From NCBI GenBank assembly GCA_965658275.1, contig CBFHRN010000002.1, positions 49,753 to 113,752 of the forward strand: a stretch of DNA of 64,000 bases, in the 5' to 3' direction. How positions within the stretch are numbered: position 1 is the first letter of the stretch; every line of letters begins with the position of its first letter. Position numbers and translations under genes: made by a program. This document shows, in pieces, positions 16,638-23,699 of the stretch. Source of the DNA: Croceimicrobium sp965658275. Its GTDB lineage: Bacteria; Bacteroidota; Bacteroidia; Flavobacteriales; Schleiferiaceae. The notes below the pieces were generated by a model that saw nothing but the letters and a program-made list of their open reading frames with translations, was not told the origin of the DNA and searched no databases.

Positions 16638-18623
16638 ATGAAGAAAACAGCTATCCTATTTCTTAGCTTGGCTTCAGCAGTAGCGGTGAACGCTCAGGGT
16701 CTTCCACAAGTGGATCCAGTAATCGAGGTTCAAGACGCCCCTGCGAAGCGTGCAATTCACAAAGCCACTCCAGAGTCAGGAGCAGCCAACGTAGTTTGGA
16801 GCGAAGACTTTGCGAATGGTCTCCCAACTGGTTGGAGCCAGTCTGGTACTCCTGCAACTGCACAGTGGGAATACCGTGGACCTAACACCACTCCTAGTAA
16901 TGCTACTGGTTCTCGTGGTCAGTTCTCAGGAATCAACAACACTCCTCCAACAAATGATCCCCTTGCTTCTTCTACAACTAGCAATGGTTTCATGATTTTT
17001 GATTCTGACTACTTAGACAACGGTGGTACGAGTTCTTTCGGTTCAGGCTCTGCTCCTGCGCCTCACGTTGGTCGTTTAACTACCAGCATGATTGATCTTT
17101 CTACTCACCCATCTTTGGAACTAAAATTTGAGACTTACGCTCGTCGTTTCTACTCAAACTGGTTTGTAGCTTTCTCTACTGACGGAGGTACTACTTACAC
17201 TGACACCGTAGAATTTTTTGACCCAAGCGTAATTGCTGTAAACGCTTCTACACTAAACGGAGAAGTTGCGCTTGCTAATGTTTCTTCAATCATCGGTGGT
17301 CAAGATTCTGTAGTTATGCAGTTCATTTTCGACGGTACTGATGGTAACGTTAACGGAAACGGATACTACTACTGGATGATCGATGACATCGAGTTACGTA
17401 CTCCTCCTGCAAACGAAATGTTATTTACTACTTGGAACGGTGCTCCTGCTCAAGATATGATTTACAACGGTAATGGTGCTGCTTATCCTAAGTACGGTAT
17501 CATGAACACCAACCAAATCGTACCTGTAGAGTTTGACGCTAACTTCTTTAACTACGGTACTAACGCACAAACCAATGCTACTTTAGAAGTAGAGATTTGG
17601 GATGCTGCTGGTCCTACCCTTGTTACTACAATAACTGCTCCTGGATGTGCTAACTTAGCTCCTGGTGACACCTGTGATTACAATGATCTTACCACAACTC
17701 AGTGGACTCCTCCTGCACAGCAAGCAACTTATATCTTAGTATGGAAAGCCGTTTCTGATTCTATCAGCAGCGCGACTACTACCACTACCGATACTTTCGC
17801 TTTCTATGTACATGACGAGTTATACTCTACCGACCGTAACAACGTAGACAATTTCGTAGGTACAAACTCTGCTAACCCAGAGATTATTGCCATGGGTGTT
17901 ATGTACGACTTAAGCAATGAAGATGCTAACAACACTGGTTCTGGTTTAGTATATATCGAAGGTCTAACTATCAATTTATCTGCCCTTACTGACAGTACTG
18001 CAGATATCGAAGTTGCTTTCTATGATACTACTGGTTTTGCTTTCAATGCTGGTTTCCCTGCAAGTGCGACCGCAGCTTTCCGTAAGTCATTTACATTAAA
18101 CGGTTCATTGGTTGGTACTAATGCTTACTTCGACCTTCAGTCGAATGGTAACCCATTAGCATTACCAGCACAACCCTACTTAATGATCTTGAACTTCTTC
18201 CCGAATGCTACCGATGGTGTAATCCGTATTGCCAACGATCAGTCTTTCGATCAGCCAAGCATTTCTACTGTTATGCAATTAGCTGATGGTAACTGGTACG
18301 GTGGATTTAACTCACGTGCACACGAAGGAACACACATTCGCTTGGTGGTACAAGAGAACTTCAGCGTTGCTGATCAAGATTTGATCAACTTCAGCGTTTA
18401 TCCTAACCCAACTTCTGGCGAAGCAAACATTATGTTCGCTCAAGGTGGTGCTTATACAATTGACGTTCTTGACATGGTGGGTAACCGCGTAATGTCTCAA
18501 GAGGCAACTGTTAACACCAACGAAAAAGTACAGTTGGATCTTAGTAGCTTACCAAAAGGCGTTTACTTAGTAAATGTTAACGGTGAGAACACTGACAAGA
18601 CTGTGAAACTTACTGTGAAGTAA
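16638..18623 (+). CDS. T9SS-exported protein with MAM/adhesin-like domain, probably highly expressed
   Basis: Secreted protein of 661 residues. The signal peptide ends at ASAVAVNAQG. An N-terminal domain (about 50-250) starts VVWSEDFANGLPTGWSQSG and includes LELKFETYARRFYSNWF and YYYWMIDDIELR, a pattern typical of cleaved-adhesin/MAM-like jelly rolls. The C-terminus (about 580-661) is a T9SS type A sorting domain: INFSVYPNPTSGEANIMF, then SLPKGVYLVNVNG. Codon choice differs from the neighbours: arginine is nearly always CGT, and GGT, GCT, ACT and TCT dominate, which usually marks very highly expressed genes. It has a well-spaced promoter and a strong terminator. The ligand or role is unknown. 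Confidence 0.85.
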   Translation: MKKTAILFLSLASAVAVNAQGLPQVDPVIEVQDAPAKRAIHKATPESGAANVVWSEDFANGLPTGWSQSGTPATAQWEYRGPNTTPSNATGSRGQFSGINNTPPTNDPLASSTTSNGFMIFDSDYLDNGGTSSFGSGSAPAPHVGRLTTSMIDLSTHPSLELKFETYARRFYSNWFVAFSTDGGTTYTDTVEFFDPSVIAVNASTLNGEVALANVSSIIGGQDSVVMQFIFDGTDGNVNGNGYYYWMIDDIELRTPPANEMLFTTWNGAPAQDMIYNGNGAAYPKYGIMNTNQIVPVEFDANFFNYGTNAQTNATLEVEIWDAAGPTLVTTITAPGCANLAPGDTCDYNDLTTTQWTPPAQQATYILVWKAVSDSISSATTTTTDTFAFYVHDELYSTDRNNVDNFVGTNSANPEIIAMGVMYDLSNEDANNTGSGLVYIEGLTINLSALTDSTADIEVAFYDTTGFAFNAGFPASATAAFRKSFTLNGSLVGTNAYFDLQSNGNPLALPAQPYLMILNFFPNATDGVIRIANDQSFDQPSISTVMQLADGNWYGGFNSRAHEGTHIRLVVQENFSVADQDLINFSVYPNPTSGEANIMFAQGGAYTIDVLDMVGNRVMSQEATVNTNEKVQLDLSSLPKGVYLVNVNGENTDKTVKLTVK

Positions 18624-18644
18624 GAATCTCATAAATCTTAAAAG

Positions 18645-18682
18645 TCCCGACCTCGGTTCGCCGAGTGTCGGGATTTTTTTTT
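18645..18682 (+). terminator. Strong rho-independent terminator
   Basis: TCCCGAC pairs with GTCGGGA, then an inner stem CTCGG/CCGAG closes a TTCG loop, with one bulged T; nine Ts follow. It is 21 bp past the stop of the T9SS cargo gene. Confidence 0.92.
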
Positions 18683-18998
18683 GCTCCTCCTCAAAATGAG
18701 TTCTACCCTTAAAATAAAGCCCGGTTAGCTAGCCTCTGGGAAAATACTGTTTGAATCTCCCTCCCAACATGGGAAATCTGCCCGCCTTATCCCCTGATAC
18801 TTTAGAGAAGAGGTGGAACTATTTCAAAATGATAAAAAGAGGATCTTAGGATTGATAGGATCTTCAGCTTAGGGATGAGGAATAAATGAAGTCAACTGCG
18901 CAGAGGAAAACCTAAGCGAAGAGCTTAAGCTTCAAATACCAGACCTCAAATTTGCTTTTGATGTAATGAAGCGCATCATTTTGCTGTGGATGGCCTTT
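18683..18998. other. Intergenic stretch without a recognised gene
   Basis: This 316-bp stretch lies between a terminator and the end of a convergent ABC gene. Stops occur in all frames. One frame is open on the plus strand near its right end but runs antisense into the ABC gene and has no start or family signature. I see no RNA gene or repeat. Confidence 0.5.
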
Positions 18999-19751
18999 TT
19001 AAGCATTACGAATCCGGCGGAAGATTTCAGAACTGTAGATAAAGTCCTTAATATCGGCATTATCCGTTCTTAAAATTTCCTCTCCACTACCCTGCCAAGC
19101 CTTCAAACCGTCTTTAATAAAGATGATATTATCGCCAATCTCAATAACGGAATTCATGTCATGGGTATTAATCACCGTAGTCATGTTAAACTCTTCGGTA
19201 AGCTCGCTCAACAGCTTATCAATAACTACCGCTGTCTTGGGATCTAGGCCAGAGTTAGGCTCATCGCAAAACAGGTATTGAGGGTTCATGCTAATAGCTC
19301 GGGCTATCGCAACCCGCTTTTGCATTCCACCAGACAGCTCAGCCGGATATTGTTGATTAACATTTTTAAGGTTTACTCGCTCTAAACAGAAATTTGCTCG
19401 ATCCCGTTTTTCGGATTCCGACATATCGGAAAACATATTAAGCGCAAAAGTGACGTTCTGTTCTATCGTTAATGAGTCGAACAATGCATTCCCTTGAAAA
19501 ACCATTCCCATCTTGGTCCGCAAAGCTTTTCGCTCCTTTCGGTTTAATCCTCCTAAAGCCACACCATCGTACGAAATCTCACCTTCATCAATATCATGAA
19601 GCCCTACTAAGGATTTTAAAAAAACTGTTTTTCCGCCACCACTTTGACCAATAATCAAATTGGTTTTCCCTTTGTGAAAGTCAGCATCAATTCCCTTCAG
19701 AATGACCCGATCGCCAAAGCCTTTTTTTAGTCCATTTACCTCAATCATCAA
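18999..19751 (-). CDS. MlaF-like ABC transporter ATP-binding protein
   Basis: Cytoplasmic ATPase of an MCE-type lipid transporter that moves phospholipids between the membranes. The Walker A motif is GQSGGGKTVFLKS, the signature LSGGMQKRVAIARA, the Walker B LFCDEPNSGLDP and the H-loop INTHDM. All motifs are intact, and the 250-residue length fits MlaF. The GGGKT Walker A and NSGLDP are typical of the Mla/Ttg2A branch. It overlaps the mlaE-like permease gene by 4 bp (ATGA). No MCE-domain (MlaD) gene is adjacent. Confidence 0.88.
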   Translation of the reverse strand: MMIEVNGLKKGFGDRVILKGIDADFHKGKTNLIIGQSGGGKTVFLKSLVGLHDIDEGEISYDGVALGGLNRKERKALRTKMGMVFQGNALFDSLTIEQNVTFALNMFSDMSESEKRDRANFCLERVNLKNVNQQYPAELSGGMQKRVAIARAISMNPQYLFCDEPNSGLDPKTAVVIDKLLSELTEEFNMTTVINTHDMNSVIEIGDNIIFIKDGLKAWQGSGEEILRTDNADIKDFIYSSEIFRRIRNA

Positions 19752-20494
19752 ACAAGGAGAATTTGAGTTAAGAAATAATTGGAAACAATTACGGCAACTG
19801 AACTGGCTACTACAGCCTTGGTAGCATTTATACCAACCTCAATAGCGCCGCCTTTCACGTAAAATCCAAAATAGGCAGATATACTTACGATTAAAAATCC
19901 GAAGACAAAGGACTTAATCAGCGCATAGGATACATGGTAAGCATCAAAATCAAGCTGAAGTCCATAGAGGTAATCATCTACGCTCATTACGCCTCCTACC
20001 GATGCTAAATAGCCTCCCACCAAACCTAAAAACATACTAATGGTTATCAAGATGGGGTTGAAAATCATCATGGAAAGCACCTTCGGACTTATTAAATACG
20101 CTGATGGGTTTACCCCCATCACTTCTAGGGCATCAATTTGCTCCGAAACTCGCATGCTGCCTAAAGTAGAGGCAATATTTGAACCCACCTTTCCGGCCAG
20201 AATTAAACTTACCATAGTAGGAGAGAACTCCAAAATAATACTTTCCCGTGTCGCAATCGCAATATAGTATTGCGGGATAAAGGGGTCGTCTAAGTTAAAG
20301 GCCGTTTGGATGGTTACCACCGCTCCCACAAAAACAGAAATAACTGAAACGATAGCCAAACTATTATAGCCCAAAAGGTCAAGATCTCTCACAAAGGCCT
20401 TATAATACATAGTCCAATTCTCGGGCTTACGAAATGTACGCCCTAAAAGAACCATGTAACGGCCCAATGACTCCAATTGTCTTTTGAAATACAT
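19748..20494 (-). CDS. MlaE-like ABC transporter permease
   Basis: Integral membrane permease of an MCE lipid transporter, 248 residues from this start. The start chosen is MYFKRQLESLGRYMVLL, where homology to MlaE begins. A longer reading frame exists upstream to 20650, but its extra 52 residues match nothing and run antisense through a small lipoprotein gene. Conserved blocks include VGAVVTIQTAFNLDDPF, ILEFSPTMVSLILAGKVGSN, and GSMRVSEQIDALEVMGVNPS, the hallmark of the family. About five hydrophobic segments are seen. It pairs with the ATPase just downstream. Confidence 0.88.
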   Translation of the reverse strand: MYFKRQLESLGRYMVLLGRTFRKPENWTMYYKAFVRDLDLLGYNSLAIVSVISVFVGAVVTIQTAFNLDDPFIPQYYIAIATRESIILEFSPTMVSLILAGKVGSNIASTLGSMRVSEQIDALEVMGVNPSAYLISPKVLSMMIFNPILITISMFLGLVGGYLASVGGVMSVDDYLYGLQLDFDAYHVSYALIKSFVFGFLIVSISAYFGFYVKGGAIEVGINATKAVVASSVAVIVSNYFLTQILLV

Positions 20495-20510
20495 ATCGCG
20501 AAAATAAAAG

Positions 20511-20518
20511 TAATTTTG
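20511..20518 (+). promoter_or_regulatory. -7 promoter box for the small lipoprotein gene
   Basis: TAATTTTG matches TAnnTTTG exactly and is 16 bases before the ATG at 20535. A TTG lies at 20484-20486, 24 bases upstream, slightly beyond the usual spacing. The box supports a rightward transcript starting between mlaE and the lipoprotein. Confidence 0.55.
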
Positions 20519-20534
20519 CTCTAAGCCGCCAATA

Positions 20535-20672
20535 ATGAATAAAGCATTGAGATTTAAAAAAATAGGATTAGCCATTGCTCTCCTTGGCATGCTATCCCTG
20601 GGTGGATGTAAAATGCTTGAAGATTGCAACTGCCCAGGAAAATACAGCATTGAAATTAAATGGCAGCCCTAG
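20535..20672 (+). CDS. Small lipoprotein, 45 residues
   Basis: Short gene below usual length cut-offs. Translation gives a basic start (MNKALRFKK), a hydrophobic core and a lipobox LSLGGC with the modified cysteine at residue 25, then a 20-residue mature part with two further cysteines (KMLEDCNCPGKYSIEIKWQP). An exact -7 box lies 16 bases upstream. The end overlaps the SprT-like gene by 13 bp, so the two are probably co-transcribed. The function is unknown. It would be lipidated and held in the envelope. Confidence 0.65.
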   Translation: MNKALRFKKIGLAIALLGMLSLGGCKMLEDCNCPGKYSIEIKWQP

Positions 20673-21301
20673 CAAATTCCTATAAGGCGCTTGGTCGCTA
20701 TTTACCAGAAGGCAGTATGGACCTTTTGATCCCACTTTTGGGAAAGTATCCCTTGCAGCTAACAATTAGTAAACCGCGTAAAACCAAGTTTGGAGATTAC
20801 CGGTTTCCTCAGGGAAACCAACCCCATCGGATAAGTATCAATGGCAATTTAAACCCCTACTCCTTTCTAATTACACTCTTGCATGAATATGCACATTTGG
20901 TTGCTTTCGACAAGTTTGGTCGAAAAATAAAGCCGCATGGAGAAGAATGGCAATACTGCTTTAAGCATATCAGTTTACCCTTTTTAGAAGCCAATATTTT
21001 CCCGCAGAAACTAAAATTAGCTTTTAGGCAAAGCCTAGCCCGCGGGCATGCAAGTAGCGCAACGGATCTACAATTATTGAAAGTTCTTAAAGACTATGAC
21101 AAGGAAGTCCCAAATGATGAACTTACCTTTGTCGAAAATTTACAAATAGGCGAACTATTTCTTTTGAATGGCCGAGTGTTTAAACGAGGACCAAAAAGTC
21201 GAAAGCGATATCGATGCAAGGAAATAGAAAGCACCCGAGAATACATGGTTCACCCCTTGGCAGAGGTTAACCGACTTGAAACAAAAGATGAGCACAGCTA
21301 A
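20660..21301 (+). CDS. SprT-like zinc metallopeptidase family protein
   Basis: 213-residue protein with a SprT-type zincin core. LITLLHEYAHLVAFDKFG contains HExxH, and KPHGEEWQYCFKHI carries the downstream histidine expected as third ligand. The C-terminal part ends ELFLLNGRVFKRGPKSRKRY, then RCKEIE; this resembles the SprT zinc-ribbon region but lacks the usual four cysteines. Bacterial SprT-like proteins are poorly understood, while eukaryotic SPRTN removes DNA-protein crosslinks. It overlaps the small lipoprotein upstream by 13 bp and purK downstream by 14 bp. Confidence 0.85.
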   Translation: MAALANSYKALGRYLPEGSMDLLIPLLGKYPLQLTISKPRKTKFGDYRFPQGNQPHRISINGNLNPYSFLITLLHEYAHLVAFDKFGRKIKPHGEEWQYCFKHISLPFLEANIFPQKLKLAFRQSLARGHASSATDLQLLKVLKDYDKEVPNDELTFVENLQIGELFLLNGRVFKRGPKSRKRYRCKEIESTREYMVHPLAEVNRLETKDEHS

Positions 21302-22457
21302 AAACTATTTCTCCACTGATTTTAGATTAGGAATCGTAGGTGGCGGACAATTGGGCAAAATGATTCTTCAAGAAACCCGCCGATTGGATATTGGTACACG
21401 AATCTTAGACCCAAGTCCATCAGCCCCTTGTCGCATTGGATGTAATGAATTTACCGTGGGTTCTTTGCAAGATTTTGATACCGTTTACCAGTTTGGAAAA
21501 GATTGCGATGTAATCACCATCGAAATTGAAAATGTAAATACCGAGGCCTTAAAGCAATTGCAAAGCGAAGGCAAAAAAGTATACCCTCAACCGGAGATTA
21601 TTGAGCTCATTAAAAATAAGATAAGCCAGAAAGGTTTTTACCGAAAGAACCTTATTCCCACGGCGGACTACATCGCATTCGAAAATATCGATGAACTGCG
21701 CTTAGCAATGAAAGAGGAGCGCTTGCATTTCCCTTTTGTATGGAAACAAGCGACTGGCGGTTTTGACGGACGAGGTGTTGCCATGGTGCGCAAAGAGGAG
21801 GATTTAAATAGTCTTCCTGAGGATGCCCCTTGCTTAGCTGAAAGCCTAGTTCCTTTCGAGAAAGAGTTGGCAGTAGTAGTGGCCCGATCGGCGAGCGGTG
21901 AAAGTCGCTCTTTCCCAACCGTAGAAATGGATTTTCATCCAGAAGCCAACCTGGTAGAGTTTGTTTTTAGTCCCGGTAAACTAAGCCAAGAAATTAGTGA
22001 TTCTGCCCAAAAATTAGCTCGAGATGTAGCTGATAAATTGGGCATTGTAGGAATCTTAGCGGTAGAGATGTTCTTAACTAAAGAAGGTTTTCTACTAATC
22101 AACGAAGTGGCGCCGCGAGTGCATAACAGCGGTCATCTTAGCATAGAAGGTAACCTCAGCTCTCAATTCGAACAGCATGTTCGGGCAGTCCTTGATTTAC
22201 CCTTGGGACATACCGACACGATTCAGCCGGCGGTAATGGTTAATTTGGTAGGCGAAGAAGATTATTCTGGCCCCGTTCATTACCAAGGGATTGAAGAAAT
22301 AATGGCCCTGTCCGGAGTTTACGTTCACCTTTATGGAAAGGCGGAAACACGCCCCTTCCGAAAGATGGGGCATGTTACCATTATTGACCCCGATTTGGAA
22401 GAAGCACGAGCTAAGGCGAAAATTGTGAAGGAAAAAATTAAAGTAATCAGCATATGA
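21288..22457 (+). CDS. purK: 5-(carboxyamino)imidazole ribonucleotide synthase
   Basis: ATP-grasp enzyme of purine synthesis: AIR plus bicarbonate plus ATP gives N5-CAIR, the substrate of PurE. The start taken is ATG 21288 (MSTAKNYFSTDFRLG), not the TTG four codons upstream. The N-terminal LGIVGGGQLGKMI is diagnostic. The ATP-grasp region has FVWKQATGGFDGRGVAMV, LAESLVPFEKELAVVVARS and INEVAPRVHNSGHLSIEG. Length is 389. It overlaps purE by 4 bp (ATGA), giving translational coupling of consecutive steps. Confidence 0.96.
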   Translation: MSTAKNYFSTDFRLGIVGGGQLGKMILQETRRLDIGTRILDPSPSAPCRIGCNEFTVGSLQDFDTVYQFGKDCDVITIEIENVNTEALKQLQSEGKKVYPQPEIIELIKNKISQKGFYRKNLIPTADYIAFENIDELRLAMKEERLHFPFVWKQATGGFDGRGVAMVRKEEDLNSLPEDAPCLAESLVPFEKELAVVVARSASGESRSFPTVEMDFHPEANLVEFVFSPGKLSQEISDSAQKLARDVADKLGIVGILAVEMFLTKEGFLLINEVAPRVHNSGHLSIEGNLSSQFEQHVRAVLDLPLGHTDTIQPAVMVNLVGEEDYSGPVHYQGIEEIMALSGVYVHLYGKAETRPFRKMGHVTIIDPDLEEARAKAKIVKEKIKVISI

Positions 22458-22942
22458 GTGCAGCAGTAAGTGTAATTATGGGTAGCAAATCCGATTTACC
22501 TGTAATGCAAGAAGCGGTTGATGTTCTAAAAGAACTTGGTGTATCTGTTAAGGTAAATATCGTTTCGGCCCACCGAACCCCAGAGATCATGTTCGACTTT
22601 GCAAAGTCTGCACACCTTAATGGAACGAAAGTAATTATTGCTGGCGCTGGTGGTGCTGCCCATCTCCCAGGCATGGTTGCCTCCATGAGTCCTCTACCGG
22701 TAATTGGTGTTCCTGTAAAAAGTCGTAATTCGATAGATGGCTGGGATTCTGTATTATCCATCCTACAAATGCCAGCCGGGGTTCCCGTGGCTACGGTTGC
22801 CCTAGACGGTGCTAAAAATGCGGGGATTTTAGCCGCTCAAATTATCGGAAGTCATGACGCGGAAATTCTAAAAAACGTGATTACTTACAAGGAAAGTTTA
22901 AAAGAAAAAGTGATCGCTTCTCGCAAAGAACTTGGCAATTAA
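22454..22942 (+). CDS. purE: N5-carboxyaminoimidazole ribonucleotide mutase (class I PurE)
   Basis: Converts N5-CAIR to CAIR in purine synthesis. Class I features are present: MGSKSDLPVMQEA near the N-terminus, VSAHRTPEIM with the catalytic histidine, AGAGGAAHLPGMVAS, and LPVIGVPVKS followed by GWDSVLSILQMPAGVPV. The 162-residue length is standard. It is coupled to purK by ATGA. Its stop shares TTAA (22939-22942) with the stop of the convergent LytTR gene. Confidence 0.97.
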   Translation: MSAAVSVIMGSKSDLPVMQEAVDVLKELGVSVKVNIVSAHRTPEIMFDFAKSAHLNGTKVIIAGAGGAAHLPGMVASMSPLPVIGVPVKSRNSIDGWDSVLSILQMPAGVPVATVALDGAKNAGILAAQIIGSHDAEILKNVITYKESLKEKVIASRKELGN

Positions 22943-23697
22943 AGATTCTTCAACAAGGTCATTAATTGCTCCTTTTTACGATTCGCTACCGGAATCCGAC
23001 TCCCGTCTTCAAGCACCAAATAGCCACCATCGGTTTGCACGTATTTCTTCAGAAAATTGATGTTAACAAGATGCGATTTATGGATACGTAAAAAAGAGTA
23101 TCCTTCGAGCATGTTGTCGAACTCTTTGAGTGTTTTTGATGCTAATAAGTTCTTCTCATTATGGAGAAAAAAGGTCGTGTAATTTGAACTGCTTTCTAAA
23201 CGGATAATATCACTTAAACGGATTACATGAATACCATCAGAAGTAGGCACAACAATCTTTTTAGGAGAGTCTGAAGCTTGGCGTATATTCTCTACTAAAA
23301 CATTTAAGCTTGCTGCTTTTTGCGGAATTCCTTTCTCACTTTCTAATCGGCGCACCGCTTTAACCAATTCTTCAGGATCTACTGGCTTTAAGAGATAATC
23401 GAGTGCCGAAAACTTTATAGCTTGAATAGCGAACTCATCATGAGCGGTAATAAAGATAATAGCTAAGGAATTCTTTCGCTCCTCGGAAAGTGCATTTAGT
23501 AGATCAAAGCCACTTTCACCCGCGAGGTCGATATCCAAGAACAAAAGGTCCACTGAAGCATCTGCTAAAAGTGAAACTCCTTCTTCGACCGATGCTCCTT
23601 GACCTGCCAGCTCTAACTCTGGGCAAAAAAGGTCCAATTTACCAGCCAACGCTTCCCTAGAGTTGGCTTCGTCGTCAATGATTACCGCTTTTAACAT
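22939..23697 (-). CDS. LytTR-family response regulator
   Basis: 252-residue DNA-binding response regulator. The receiver domain (1-120) begins LKAVIIDDEANSREAL, with the phosphoacceptor aspartate in LLFLDIDLAGESGFDLL and the lysine in YLLKPVDPEELV. The C-terminal LytTR domain (about 150-250) has IIRLESSSNYTTFFL and LRIHKSHLVNINFLKKY, then RIPVANRKKEQL. It sits 2 bp downstream of the kinase gene, its obvious partner. Target genes are not apparent; the divergent envelope genes at 26530-29282 are candidates by position only. Confidence 0.92.
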   Translation of the reverse strand: MLKAVIIDDEANSREALAGKLDLFCPELELAGQGASVEEGVSLLADASVDLLFLDIDLAGESGFDLLNALSEERKNSLAIIFITAHDEFAIQAIKFSALDYLLKPVDPEELVKAVRRLESEKGIPQKAASLNVLVENIRQASDSPKKIVVPTSDGIHVIRLSDIIRLESSSNYTTFFLHNEKNLLASKTLKEFDNMLEGYSFLRIHKSHLVNINFLKKYVQTDGGYLVLEDGSRIPVANRKKEQLMTLLKNL

Positions 23698-23699
23698 CC

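Noticed and set aside
18860..18998. Open frame in the gap before the MlaF-like gene
   Set aside because: It has no upstream start of its own, continues antisense into the ABC gene and matches nothing I know. I cannot tell it from chance.
20495..20650. N-terminal extension of MlaE
   Set aside because: The extra 52 residues do not match the family and lie antisense to the small lipoprotein gene; ATG 20494 begins the conserved domain.
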